Source of the DNA: Motacilla alba alba | Taxonomy: Eukaryota; Chordata; Aves; Passeriformes; Motacillidae | Reading direction: 5' to 3' | DNA length: 64,000 bases | Assembly (NCBI RefSeq): GCF_015832195.1 | Contig: NC_052028.1 | Span: forward strand, 1,717,501 to 1,781,500 | Shown here: one piece after another, positions 10,711 through 22,102 of the stretch | Numbering within the stretch: position 1 is the first letter of the stretch | Layout of the letters: each line of letters begins with the position of its first letter | Made by a program: the position numbers and the translations under genes | The notes under the pieces: model-generated | Told to the model about the DNA's origin: nothing | Seen by the model: only the letters and a program-made list of their open reading frames with translations | The model's database searches: none

Positions 10711-11885
10711 TGGGAAGCAGCTGCAGCCATTCCTTGGCACGCACAGCCGGGTGGGAGGTCAGGGTCCCTCCTTCTCCCAGCTGCTGCTTTCCTGATGCCA
10801 AGGATGGCACCACTGCCTCCAGCTGCTGCTGCCTCTTTGGATTCCTGGTGCTTTCCTGGATGTCCTCTCAATCCCTTCCCTCCTCATCTCTTGTGTCACT
10901 TTGATCCCCCCTCACTGCCCGCTTTTTCAGCCCCGCCATCCACTGCTCCTCTTCATTCCAGAGGAAGCACCTGGAAGAGGAGCCCACCCTGCCAGCATTG
11001 CTGTGCCTCCCACCTGCTGGGAGCTCCTCCATGCCCGTTTTCCCTCGGGGAATGGCAGCCCCTGCCCTCTCCAGGCAGCTGCTCCCTGTGCCAGCTGGGG
11101 CTGCTGAGCTGCACCGTCAGGCGTTTGTCACTCGACATCTTGATCGCTGTCACTCGCCGATCCTGAGAGCTGCTCCCAGCCACGTCCCACTCCCTTGGGA
11201 TTCTCTTGCATCCTTCCTGACCTGCTCGTGTAGGGATAATCTCATCAGCGAGCTGGGCAGGGGCTGCACCGGGAGCAGAGTTGCTCTGGCCAGCAGAGAG
11301 TGATTAACGAGGGCGGCAGTAACTGAGGTGATGCCCCCGTGCCTGTTCCAGTCTCCCATCCTGGTGGTTGGTAGCTGTGGGCAGAGCTGCTCTCCCAGGA
11401 ACTCCTCCCCGTGACAAGGCACCACGGGGGAAGGTTCTTCCCTTTGTATGCCTTCAATGAGTTGCAGGATAATTTCATTTTGCTCGTACATAATGAGAAG
11501 TCGGGAATAATCACTCGCTAATCACTTTCCCAGTGCTAGGCCTGGCTCTGCAAAGCTCTCACCTCGTCCCTCTCCACTCATCTCTCTTCAAGGCCAGGGC
11601 TTTTATTGTTGGTCTCCATACAAGAGAATGTCTGTTTTTCCAGCTGGGAATGGTGTTCCCCTGCTCCCTGGTGCTCCCAGAGGTGCTGCACCCTCAGCAC
11701 CCACCCAGTGCCTCTTCCCTGGCTGCTCAGGTGTGTCACCTGCCACCCTGGAGATGTCACAAGGGCTCTGTTCTGGGCTGAAGCCTTCAGTTCCCTTGTT
11801 GGGAGAGTCAAAGCTGAGCCCACAGTTGTCACCCCGGGCTGCCAGGAGGGACCTGTGCCCAGGGAGAGATCCTACAAATTGTAGA
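10711..11885. other. Unique stretch with a short AT-rich block
   Basis: Mostly GC-rich single-copy sequence. The segment 11440-11540 is AT-richer (ATAATTTCATTTTGC, GGAATAATCACTCGCTAATC) and might be a small conserved element. No gene recognised. Confidence 0.35.
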
Positions 11886-12290
11886 AACACAGAAAATCAC
11901 CTTGTTCCACCCCTGCCATGGCAGGGATACCTTCCACTGTCCCAGGCTGCTCCCAGCCCCATCCAGCCTGGCTTTGGGCACTGCCAGGGATCCAGGGGCA
12001 GCCACAGCTGCTCTGGGCACCCTGTGCCAGGGCCTGCCCACCCTCCCAGGGAACAATTCCTTCCCAATATCCCATCCATCCCTGCCCTCTGGCAGTGGAA
12101 AGCCATTTCCTGTCCCTCCATGCCTTGTCCCCAGTCCCTCTGCAGCTCTCCTGGAGCCCCTTTAGGCCCTGGCAGGGGCTCTGAGCTCTCCCTGGAGCCT
12201 TCTCCTCTCCAGGTGAGCCCCCCCAGCCCTCCCAGCCCGGCTCCAGAGGGGCTCTCTGCAGCTCTCCCTGCCCACTCCAGGGAAGCCTGG
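11886..12290 (-). mobile_element. CR1 LINE 3' fragment, longer form
   Basis: Reverse complement of the CR1 3' region: the 'ccctgccatggcagg' block near 11913, 'ggatccaggggcagcc' near 11988, then the upstream segment through 'ccaggtgagc' near 12211. About 400 bp, so it extends further toward the CR1 coding region than most copies here. Confidence 0.85.
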
Positions 12291-13345
12291 AGCCAATTCC
12301 TGCCCTGGCTGTGCCCGGAGCGCTCAGACAGGAGGGACAATGGCTCGGAAATGTCCCTTAAATGGGCAATTAAAGGACATTTGCTCCTCTGAAAGGGAGC
12401 GTGGGGTCTCCCCTCGGAGGAATTCTCTCTCCCTCTTCTCTGAGGTGTCAGCCCTGGTGACACTGCCCCGACCAGGGATGGCACCGCGGGGGTGGCACCG
12501 CAGCCTGCTCAAGGAAGCCAGCGGGGCAGTGCCACAGGAAAGGCAGCTGCACTCCAAGGTGATTTTGCTGGGAATGTTCCCAACAAATTGCCTGGAAAAG
12601 GGAGTTTGGCAAAGCAGCCTCACGGGAACTGGAGGGGGAGCAGGGCTGGAGGGGGTGCTGAGCTCGGGGTGGGGAGCAGAGGGGTCCCTGTGCCATGGGC
12701 TGCCAGGAAAGCGCTCCTGCTGTCCCTGTCCCCTGCCCGTGGGCAGCGGCTGCACCCGGCCAGCACAGGGCAGGGCAGGGCAGGGAAGGCTGAGGGCTCC
12801 CAGACACCACCCAGGGCAGCAGGAGTTGGCAGCACTGCCAAGGTGCCTTTGGCCATGAAGGTGGGCACAGAGTGGGAGTGATGGTGATTCCCAGGACTGG
12901 CAATCCCAGGGAATTCTGGTAGGGGAATGTGGGAATTTGGCATGGGGTGGTGGGATCAAATCCAAACTGGAGCTCCTGAAAGAGCCCTCAGGGGCTCAGC
13001 CAAAGGGGTCTGGGGAGGCACAGAGTCATTTCTGGCTCTAAAAGGGCCACCAGGCCCGGAGCAAAGGGAGCGCTCACAGGGTGGCACATTCCCGTGAGAG
13101 CCCTGCCCCTGCGGCCACGCCAGCAGAAGGACTCTGATCTGATTTCTTGGGCAATTTCTTCAGCTGGATTTCTTCCAGGGATCCCTCCCGCAGTTTTGAG
13201 GAAGCTGGGCAGTCCAGGAAGATGTCTGGAGTGGGATTTTTGTCTGCCTGCCTGTGCCAGCAGTGCCTGGAGGCTATCGATGCCCATCAATAACGAGCTG
13301 CAAAGCCCCGAGCCGCCTGGGGGCAATTTCTGGTCCTTCTCATGC
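12291..13345. other. Unique GC-rich stretch
   Basis: No repeat recognised. A near-inverted motif (AAATGTCCCTTAAATGGGC / AAAGGACATTTGC) occurs at 12350-12385. No coding evidence. Confidence 0.35.
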
Positions 13346-13537
13346 GGGATAAGAACTGAGTCTAGGCCCGGGATAACAACCGAGTCTAGGCCTGGGATAA
13401 CAACGGAGTCTAGGCCTGGGACAGGAACCAAGTCTAGGCCTGGGACAGGAACCGAGTCTAGGCCTGGGACAGGAACCAAGTCTAGGCCTGGGATAGGAGC
13501 CGAGTCTAGGCCTGGGATAACAACGGAGTCTAGGCCC
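13346..13537 (+). repeat. 24-bp tandem repeat, eight units
   Basis: Exactly 192 bp: eight 24-bp units carrying GAGTCTAGGCC, with variants GGGATAACAAC and GGGACAGGAAC. TCTAG in every unit is a conspicuous constant core. The period is a multiple of three, so several frames remain open through it. Confidence 0.95.
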
Positions 13538-13559
13538 AGCTGCTGGCTTGGCTTCTCTT

Positions 13560-13715
13560 AGGGTGTTGTTTTTTTTTGTTTTTGTTTTTTTTGGGGGGGG
13601 TTTCTTTGTGGTTTTGTTTGTTTGTTTGTTGTTTATTTTGGTTTGGGTTTTTTGGGGTTATTTTGTGGGTTTTTTGTTGTTTGGGGTTTTTTTTTTGTTT
13701 TTTTTTTTTTTTAAT
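13560..13715 (+). repeat. T/G-rich low-complexity tract
   Basis: About 155 bp made almost only of T and G on the plus strand, with runs of up to eight G and eleven T and a GTTT microsatellite at about 13615-13632. Such tracts are prone to assembly and sequencing error. The 62- and 83-codon hydrophobic frames across it are compositional. Confidence 0.9.
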
Positions 13716-14639
13716 TTCATTGATTTCCTTTGTTGATAATAGGCTGCTGGGTGCCGGGCAGGGTGGGCAGGGAAGGAGAACGATTGTTGGAATTTTGTGT
13801 CCTCGGAGGCTCCCGGGAGAGGGGTGAGGGGTGGGGTGGGGGGTGGGACAAGCAGAGCTGGAAGGGTCACAGCGCAGCCTCGGGGCACATCTGCCCGCCG
13901 CAGCCTCTGCCTGCTCCCAGGCAGCTCCTGCCAGTCCCTGGGCACTGCCACTGTCCCCACAGCGGGCTGGGACATTGTCTGCAGCAGAGCTGGAGCGAGC
14001 ACTAAAGCAGGATCAGGGCAGGAGCCAGCACAGTGGTGGCAGCCAGGGCTGCTGTGCCCGTGGCAGCTGCAGCTGGTACCAGAGGGCACAGGATGCCACC
14101 CCACCAGCCGGGTCCTGCCAGCAGGGACATCCTGCTGACGGCAGCTGCGCTTTGGGGTGTTCTGAGCTCCGAGCAGATGGAGCACGAGAAGGAAATGTCC
14201 CCTGTTCTCTCTCTCCCAAGGCAGGGCGATGTTTTCACCCGCTGTGCCCGGCACAGTGAGCTGGGTGTGGGGAATGCAAACCTCTGATCAAACATTCCCC
14301 CATTCTTCCCCCGCAAAAAAAAAGTCTAAAGTGCACTCTCGGTCAACAGAGGGCTGAAATTCTGCTTTCATCAGCCGACAGGAAGCACAGAGCAGACCTC
14401 AGGTGCGAGCCCAAAGCAAACAGCAAAGGGCAAAGTCGGAGCCGGGTGGATTTGTTTGCCGAGTGAAGGGTTTGGGCACAGGGGTGATGCCACAGGTGAG
14501 CTGGGAGCGTCCTGGGCTGTGCAAATGCCAGCAGGGGAAGGGAACACGATGTGGAAATGATCTGCTGGAGAATAGGGAAGAATGTGCCGGTTTTGCCAAG
14601 AGAGGGAGAGAGAAGCGGCACCAAGCCCTACTCCCGAGT
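13716..14639. other. Unique stretch
   Basis: Single-copy GC-rich sequence. No gene or repeat recognised. Confidence 0.35.
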
Positions 14640-14984
14640 CCCAGGAGGTCCCAGCAATCCAGGATGCTGCCCCTTTAAAATGTGGGGGGAAAAAGACCCA
14701 AATGAGGAGCTGGCTGAAAATTAGTAGAGCAGAAAACTCCAAATGATGCAGAGCTAATTCCTTAAGTGTCAGACTGGCTGCCAGACCCTTTGCTTCTCAG
14801 CCCGCCGGCCCTGCAGCACTCCCGGGCTAGCGGGGGGGGGGGCTGAGCGGGGCCTCTTGCTGTCCCCGGGCTCGGGCCCAGCCCCTGGGGTCCCCCGCAG
14901 TCCCCTGGGTTACTCCGTGCCACAGCCGGGCTCGTCTCCCCGCCCGCAGCCCAGTGGTATCGCCCCCACCCCGGCGAGAGGGCA
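14640..14984. other. Unique block with a homopolymer G run
   Basis: The AT-rich single-copy segment 14690-14780 (AAATGAGGAGCTGGCTG..., AGCTAATTCCTTAAGTG) looks conserved-like. It is followed by CpG-richer sequence and a run of ten G at 14832-14841. Confidence 0.3.
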
Positions 14985-15470
14985 GGGGAAGTTTTTTAAT
15001 ATATTTTTATTGGCCTGTAAATTTCTTTTCTCTCCCCACCGGCTCGGATCGATGTTTGCAGTTTACCGAAGTCCCAGGCACACAGATTAAATCCTCTGCC
15101 TCTATTACACGAGATGGGCTTTTATTCTCCCTCTGATCACTCGGAAATAAACAATGGGAGAGGAGAGGGGGGCAGGCAGGAGGCGGGGAGGGGGCAAACC
15201 AATTTCAGACCTGTTTATTCCCTACCAGCCCCGCAGCTCCAGTCATTAAACAAGTCACTTATCCTGCACGCTGCTCCTGCCCGGCTTCCCGTCCCCCTGC
15301 CCTCCTGCCCTCCTGCTCGCTCTCCCCTTCCCCTCTCCTCTCCCCCTTGCTCTCCCTCCCCCGTTATTTTAAAAAGAACAATAATAATTAGGCAGAGCAG
15401 CCTCTAACACAATTGTTTCAGCCTGAGCAGGCAATTAGGGCAGGCGGAGCGAGGCTAATGAACGGTGCAT
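14985..15470. promoter_or_regulatory. Candidate conserved noncoding block
   Basis: Nearly 500 bp of repeat-free sequence containing several AT-rich cores (TTTTTTAATATATTTTTATT at 14993, AATAATAATTAGGC at 15381, AGGCTAATGAACGG at 15451) separated by a C-rich segment (15285-15360). The pattern resembles clustered enhancer cores near developmental genes. Function is inference. Confidence 0.35.
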
Positions 15471-15551
15471 TGGCTCCCCAGCCGTGCCCCCCACACACAT
15501 CCCCGCAGACGTGTGGCTGCTCCGCCGAGCCGCGCTCCTGACGCGGGCAGG

Positions 15552-15880
15552 GGGCACGGTGCCAGCGCTGCCCCGGGCTGGGCAGGGGGCACGGGGCCAG
15601 CGCTGCCCCGGGCTGGGCAGGGGGCACGAGGCCGGCTCAGCCCCCCCTGGGCGAGCAGCGGGCAGGGGGCACGGGGCCAGCGCTGCCCCGGGCTGGGCAG
15701 GGGGCACGGGGCCAGCGCTGCCCTGGGCTGGGCAGGGGGCACGGGGCCAGCTCAGCCCCCCCGGGGCGAGCAGCGGGCAGGGGGCACGGGGCCAGCGCTG
15801 CCCCGGGCTGGGCAGGGGGCACGGTGCCAGCGCTGCCCCGGGCTGGGCAGGGGGCACGGGGCCGGCTCAGCCCGCCCGGG
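15552..15880 (+). repeat. GC-rich minisatellite with 115-bp higher-order unit
   Basis: Two unit types, 35 bp (starts at 15552, 15587, 15667, 15702, 15782, 15817) and 45 bp (15622, 15737, partial at 15852), occur in the strict order short-short-long, repeated almost three times. Each unit starts gggcacgg and ends gggcagg. CpG-rich and very high GC; long open frames on both strands are artefacts. Confidence 0.95.
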
Positions 15881-17039
15881 AGCACGGGGTGGGCACCGAG
15901 CTGTGCCCGAGCTGCCAGGCTGTGATTTTGGCATGAGGACACGACTGTCAGCGCGGCTCCTGGGCGCTGCTCGGCCACCCTGGGGTGACCCAGCGGGAGA
16001 GACAGAGGCAGGGGCAGGGGCAGGCGGGTGCCAGCACGGGCAGCAGTGACGGGCGCAGGGACGCTCCCGTGGTGGCTGCGCACGGACACGGCGCCGTACC
16101 CGAGGCCAGGCAGCTGTGCTGAAATATTCATGCCAAGCTGGCTCAGAAGGCAGCGGGATTTCTTGGAAACTCACTGCACCTCCTAAATGGAGCTGTCTGC
16201 TCGCCACGGCTGCCTGGGCACGGCGGGAGTGCACGGGGAGCGGGGAATGTCCCCACCTATGCCAGGGGATGTGCCCGTAGTGTCCCAGGGTGTGGAGCCT
16301 GGCACACACTGCCGGTGTCCCACAGGGCCAGGGGCCAGCCCTCGGGGACAGTGCAGTGCCACAGTGCCATGGCAGGGATGCTCTGGGAGCAGCTGGTCCC
16401 ACGTTAGGACAGGCCGTGAAGGGACAGCAGTGTCCCTGCACAGGGTGATGGACAGGGAGGTGACAGTGACAGGGAGAGGTTGCAGGCAGAATTCCCCCAC
16501 AGGTGACTCCTGAGGTGGTGTTGTGCTGGCTGCAGGGTGAGGGACAGCAGCTGTGACATTCCAGGAGCTGCCCCCTGCATTGTGCCCTGGAGTTTGGGAT
16601 GGGAGCCTGGGGCTGAGCCCCCTCCCTTCCAGGGGGCTGTGACCCCCCCAGTACAAACTGGAACTTGTCCTGGCCCTCTCAGCTGTAGGGCCTGATCCAA
16701 GGGTGGGGCCGCAGCCGTGGGTGCGCCCTGGGGAAGGAGACATTGAGGATTTAGGGTTCTGTCACATCCCCCATGCGCCCTGATGGCCCCAGCTGGCCCT
16801 GGGCTGCCCCCCACACAAATATCCCTGGTTTGTCTGAAGTGCTGGCATCTTTTGGCCCCATGACAGCTGGCATACACGGGTAGGGTGGCACTCAGTGGCA
16901 CACTGACAGGAAACCTGCCCTCTTTCCAGGTCAGAAAGGCCTGGGTGCTGTCTGTGCTCAGCTCCTGCCCTTCCCACCACCACCCTTCCCAAATCCTGCT
17001 GTAATTTGCTGTCCCTCAGGCCGCTCCCTCTTACTGCTC
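15881..17039. other. Unique GC-rich stretch
   Basis: CpG stays high to about 16100, then falls. Two GACAG(G)-rich patches near 16420-16480. No exon recognised. Confidence 0.35.
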
Positions 17040-17325
17040 TCCAAATGTCTCTCTCCCAGTCTCCATGGTGTTAAATTATATTTCCCCAGCTGGATTACTT
17101 TGCATTTGTTCAGAATGAATTTCATTTGGCTATTTCCTTCCTAGGCCTGACCCTTCTTTCCCAGTGCATTATCTTTTAGCTCTTTGTCCTCACCAGGATT
17201 TGCAGCACCTTCCCATTTCATATCCTCTGCAAATTTAATTAACAGGCTCTTTACCCTCCCTCTTTCAGATCAAATGAAGATGTTAAAGGAGAGCAGACCT
17301 GGCACAGATCTCACCACTAACCACT
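17040..17325 (-). mobile_element. Ancient CR1/L3-type LINE relic
   Basis: On the plus strand, the phrases ATTACTTTGCATTTGTTCAG (17094), ATGAATTTCATTTGGCTATT (17116) and CCTCTGCAAATTTAATTAAC (17224), and then AAATGAAGATGTTAAA (17273), match in order the reverse complement of an old amniote LINE 3' region of the CR1/L3 group. It is far more diverged and more AT-rich than the recent avian CR1 copies here. Survival of such sequence sometimes reflects exaptation. Confidence 0.6.
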
Positions 17326-19015
17326 AACAACAATACAAGTACCTTGCACTTAAATTATGCACTTTCCATCAGAAGATTTCAAGGGCCTGTGCTGCAGAAG
17401 GATAATTATTAAAGTCGGGAACTCCTCTCCACTGGGGAATTTAATATTTGAGGTCTGCCTCAGGGCATGTGTCTTGTTGACTGTTGTGTTACCACTGGCC
17501 TTGACAGGCCTGGGATCGATGGCCCTGCAGTGCTGCTGTCCCTGTCCCTGTCACGCTGCTCTGGCCCCACTGAGCTCCCTGCATGAGGGACGCCCAGCTG
17601 GAACCCCAAGCAGTGACCTGGCACTGGTTCAGCAGTGCCACTGCTGTGGTGCCAGGGAATGACTCAGGGAAACGCTGACATTTGGCTGGGTTGGGAAATC
17701 CGGGGTGCTTCAGCCTTGGTGTGGTCATGGGATGGGGACAGAGGGGTCCTGGACAGGGTGGGGCACATGGGCTGTGACTCACCTGCCTTGGGCCATGGGA
17801 GGAGGAACTCCCGGGGCTCCTGAAGCCAGCAGGGTCAGCTCCTGGTGGGAATCACCACCCTGGGGATGGGCAGTGCCCCCGGGGCAGGGCTGAGCTCTGA
17901 GGGTGGGGCAATCCCTCCTTGTTTTCCCTTCAGCACAGACTGGAAACTTCCCCTGCTCTCTCCATGGGGATCACTAGCTGGAGCTTCCCATGGGAATAGA
18001 GGGTGACCAACCCCCAAAAACCTCTCTAAAATCCCACTTTTGCTTCATTTTAATGGTGGCACAAACTGTAGGACAGCTGCAGCATAAAAGGGATTTGCAG
18101 GGCAGAGTTCTTCACACAGCAATGGCCTCTCCTTTTTGCTGTTTTCCAACATTTAACAGCTGAATGTTCTCCTGTGTCAGTGTTACCTGCATGATGAATA
18201 ATGCACGCTGCTCCTGCTCTGTGTGACTGTGTTCCCAAATCCCAGCTGCATTCTGTGCCTGCACACAAACCTCCAACCAAATCTGTTGCTGGCCCCTCCA
18301 CCAAGGCCACCACCGTGGCCACAGCATCCTGGTGGGAGTGTTCCCCAAAAAGAGCATTTTCTGTGCTCACTGCACAGAAAACTCCAACTTCCTCAGCAAA
18401 AATTGCCCTCAGACCACAGGAACTGAGTGTACGAGCTGCCAAAAAGAAAATCTCATGGATACAGGGGTGCAAAGAGGATCCAGCATCCCTGTAGAGTCTC
18501 TCCCTAAGGCTGGACAGCAGGGTTGGAAAAACCTGGCTCTTGGCAGGTGCTTATTTGTGCCTTTCTGGTAATGCTCCCAAAGTCCCCTGTGCTCCAGGCT
18601 CCTGCCTTGCAGGAGGAATTCTGTTATTCCCTGGCTGTGCAGTCCCTGAGCCTGGCATTAGTCCTTGTGGCATTTTTCTCTCCTGATAAGTCAGCTCATA
18701 TCCTTGATTTTCACAGCAATATTTCAGAGAGGCTGAGCAGGAATTCATCTGCTGTTTATAACAGAAGGAAAATAACCCCCAGTGCTTCAGGGGAATATTG
18801 ATATGGCTCTGAACAGGGGGAAGGGACTGTGTAATTCCAGCCGGAAACTGGGACTGTGAAATCCCAGCTGGAAATTGGGGCTGCCCTCCCAGCACTTAGC
18901 TCTCAAAAGTCCTCTCCAAAGAGCAGTGGGATGAAGAACCCAAATCCCTCACTGGATAAACCAGGAAAGAAATGAGCTGACAATGCTGGGAGCTGAAATT
19001 TTGGTGAGCCAGATT
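17326..19015. other. Unique stretch
   Basis: No repeat or RNA gene recognised. A 140-codon minus frame (18050-18472) has mixed composition but matches no family I know and lacks visible splice context. Treated as noncoding. Confidence 0.35.
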
Positions 19016-19185
19016 TTCCAGAGCAGCTGTGGCTGCCCCTGGATCCCTGGCAGTGCCCAGGCCAGGTTGGACATTGGGGCTTGGAGCAGCCTGGGACAGT
19101 GGGAGGTGTCCCTGCCATGGCAGGGGTGGGATGAGATGGGATTTAAGAATTCCAAACCAGTCTGGGACTCCCTGATTCTATCCTA
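19016..19185 (+). mobile_element. CR1 LINE 3' end, short
   Basis: Begins abruptly inside the CR1 block 'ccagagcagctgtggctgcc' and runs through 'gtccctgccatggcaggggt' to a degenerate 'ctgattctatcctatgacc' tail. About 170 bp, 5'-truncated. Confidence 0.85.
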
Positions 19186-20532
19186 TGACCTACCCCTGGT
19201 AGTTCCTGCAGCACTGGGCTCTAACTCTAATTGATAACTAATGAGTTAACCCTTAATCAGCCACTCATACTGCCATTTCTCTTTTCCAAGTGGGTTTCCT
19301 TGCTCTGCCTCAAGGAGTTGGGACCCATTGCTATGTTCCCTGCCTTTTGTTTAAGCCACATTTTCAGCACCCCCCAAATTTTCGCTCAGGCAGAGAATCA
19401 GCTGAGATGATGAGAGCAAGTCCCTCTAATCTTCTCCCCAATTTTCCCACCTTTTCCAGCACAATCCATTTCCTCCACGCCTGCAATCTCCACCCTCATC
19501 CGTGGCCAGGGCTGCTCTCGTGCTGTGCTGGAGATGGGAGATAGAGCACATCAAAGTCAGGATTTTCCCCTTTTCTTGCTGTTCTCTGCACAATTTATTA
19601 TCAGGGAGCTGTGCCAATCTCGTGCTGCCAGGGCTGGGAAGGCGCTGCTGCTGCTGCTGCTGCTTCGGATTAATTCAATCCAGGTAAAGTTGTCTGGGCT
19701 GTGAATTGTCCCTTTCCTGGTGCCAAGTCTGCTTGGCCAGGTTATCACTCCTCGGGAGCAGCAGCAGCCAGCTCCTCCCAAGGCTGGAAAATGCTCATGA
19801 AAATATCCACTGCAGGCTTGCCTTGGAGAGGAGGGAAACTGGAAATTAGGGAGCAGCAGGACTGAGATGGGGAGCCCCCAAAAGCAGCTCCTTGCTGGGT
19901 GAAGAGTGGCCAAGCTCAGCTCTGTGGGAATCTCTCAGCTTCTCCGTGCCCTGAATTCCAGTTTGTCCTGGTAAATTATTAATCCAGCAATAAAAGCATT
20001 TTCCCTTTCCAGGCCTCAAAGCTCCGCTCGGGGTCTCCCATGGCTTTTATCTCCTGCTCCATCCCAGAGGGGGAATGGAGGTGATGGGATGGTCCCAGGG
20101 GAGAGAAAGGGATGCATTTGCGTCCCTGAGCTGGTGTTTTCCATGTCCTGCATCCCAGGAAAAGCTGCCCAGGCACATCTGGGTGCTGGGGTGTCCCAGC
20201 AGTGATGCCACAGCTGTGTCACTGCCAGAGGGCAGCTGGAATTTGGGAGCAGTTGGCACCCAGAGGTGCAAAGTGTCCTGTGGGAATGTCACCTGGGAGG
20301 TCTGGGCTCACTCCCACACCCCCAATGAGGCCAAGAGATTCCCTGGATCTAAGAAACCAAGGCTTTCTTGGCCAGGTGCAGTGAAAGCCCCCTGGATCCT
20401 TTCCCTGGATCGTGTACCCTGGAGAGGCTCTGCTGGGGAAATGGGGAACGCTGGGGTTGAGTGGGAGCAGCAGGAGTGGGAATGGAAACACCAGTGGGAC
20501 CATGGAATGGCAGAGCAAGGAGACGACGGACA
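19186..20532. other. Unique stretch
   Basis: Single-copy sequence with a short CTG microsatellite (about six units, near 19645). No gene or element recognised. Confidence 0.35.
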
Positions 20533-20650
20533 GGGCTTGGAGCAGCCTGGGACGGTGGGAGGTGTCCCTGCCATGGCAGAGGTGGCACTGGATGGCCTTC
20601 ATGTTCCTTCCAACCCAGCCCATTCCATTGTCCTGTAATTCCATGATCTA
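20533..20650 (+). mobile_element. CR1 LINE 3' tip
   Basis: 'gggcttggagcagcctggga' through 'gtccctgccatggcagaggt' and the 'ccttccaacccag' end with a short degenerate tail. About 118 bp, severely 5'-truncated. Confidence 0.85.
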
Positions 20651-21289
20651 TGCTTGCCATTTGAAACTGGGGCAAGGATCTCCTGACTTCTGTCCCCAAG
20701 GACGGGATCTGCAGTGCACTTTAGCATCGCTGTATCCCACAGCTCTGCCTTTCCTCCTTCCCTCCTCCAGGTGTTCCCCTCCTGTGCCCCTCCCTGCCCT
20801 CTGGCAGTGACTTTCCCAGCCCTTTGCAGGCGCCATCCCCGCTCAGCTCCGTGTCACCGACACCGGCGCTCGTGTCACCTCCGATCGCGGCCCCGGCTGC
20901 GCCGCGCGTCGCCTTGGCGCAGGAGGAGGCAGCCAGGCAGAAAGCACAGCAGATGTCAGCCCTCCTCGTGTTTACAGGGGAGAACATCACCTGGCATCAC
21001 CAGAGACACGGGCAGCACTCAGCGATCTCCTCCCAGGGAGCCCAAGGACGGCCCCGCACGCACCGGGGGCATCCCCGAGCCTTGAGCCAGGAGAGCTTCA
21101 GCATTCCCATCATCCTGGCTCTCAGGAGGGAAAAGACATTTCTCCAGAGCATACAAGCTCCTGAGAGCAGAGCCCGGCCTGGTCGGCATGGCCCTGAGGA
21201 GACAGAATTGCTGCAGGCTCTCCAGGCAGAGCTTGTCCCCTTTGCTGTGTCACCAGAGCCTGGCACAACTTTTCAGCACCAGCTCGCTC
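20651..21289. promoter_or_regulatory. Unique stretch with small CpG cluster
   Basis: The core 20828-20935 is CpG-dense (ccgatcgcggccccggctgc and neighbours) inside ordinary sequence. It may be a small CpG island. The 239-codon plus frame that begins here lacks an ATG start and ends inside a CR1, so it is not a gene. Confidence 0.3.
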
Positions 21290-21605
21290 TTGGATGTCTC
21301 TGTCACTCTGAACTGCTTCTCCTGCAGGGCTTGGCTCTGTATTCCCACCTCTGGACAGTTCTCCCGGAGCCCCTTTGGGCCCTGGCAGGGACTCTGAGCT
21401 CTCCCAGAGCCTTCTCCTCCCCAGGTGAGCACCCCCAGCTCTCCCAGCCTGGCTCCAGAGGGGCTCCAGCCCTGGAAGCAGCTCCATGGCCTCCTCTGGA
21501 CTCACCCAGCAGCACCAGGTCCTTCTGGAGACCCCAGAACTAGAGGTGGGGTCTCACAAGGACAGAGTAGAAGGAGACAATCCCCTCCCTTGAAACATCA
21601 TGATC
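21290..21605 (-). mobile_element. Internal/3' CR1 fragment
   Basis: Reverse complement of the CR1 segment upstream of the usual 3' end: 'ggccctggcagggactctga', 'cctcctctggactcacccag', then 'ggggtctcacaaggacagag'. The 3' tip itself is missing, so both ends are truncated or eroded. Confidence 0.75.
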
Positions 21606-22102
21606 ATCATGATCAGCTGCTCATCCACAAGCTGTTTGTTCTGTTCCACATTCCAGTGGGAATCCGTGGCTCTCTGGGATTCCAGGAGGTGTGAGGGCCT
21701 GGGAAGGGTAGGAAGGCTGAGCTGGTGCACACCTGTAATGAGGATGATTGAAGGCTGAGTGCAGGATGATACAGAACAATATCAGTAAGTGGTTTTAGTG
21801 TCAGCAATCTTCAAACTCGCTGTCAAAGGGAACATTTAAACGATTTTCCTGCTACTCCAACGCATCCAGGTTATATTTATATCCGGAGAAAACTGGTGCT
21901 ATAAATGTCAGCTTTGGAGAAGGGCTGGCTGCATCCATCAGAGCAGGAATTAGGAAGGAGGGAGGAATGATGTATCACTGCCAGCTGACGGACTTGTCTG
22001 AAAGGAAAATCCCTGAGGCCTGATCCATGGCAGGGAATGTCCCAGCCTGGGAATGTCCCAGCCCAGTCCTGGTGTTGGGGACATCCTCTTTTTGTGGGGA
22101 CA
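21606..22102. promoter_or_regulatory. Unique stretch with AT-rich candidate element
   Basis: 21820-22010 is AT-rich and repeat-free (GGTTATATTTATATCCGG near 21870; CTATAAATG near 21899) and may be a conserved element. The remainder is ordinary. Confidence 0.25.

Noticed and set aside
18050..18472. 140-codon minus frame with several Cys and His residues
   Set aside because: Spacing does not fit any zinc-finger pattern I know, and there is no splice or promoter context.
20824..21543. 239-codon plus frame starting in a CpG cluster
   Set aside because: It begins at TTG, and its last third is reverse-complement CR1 sequence, so it is not a conserved protein.
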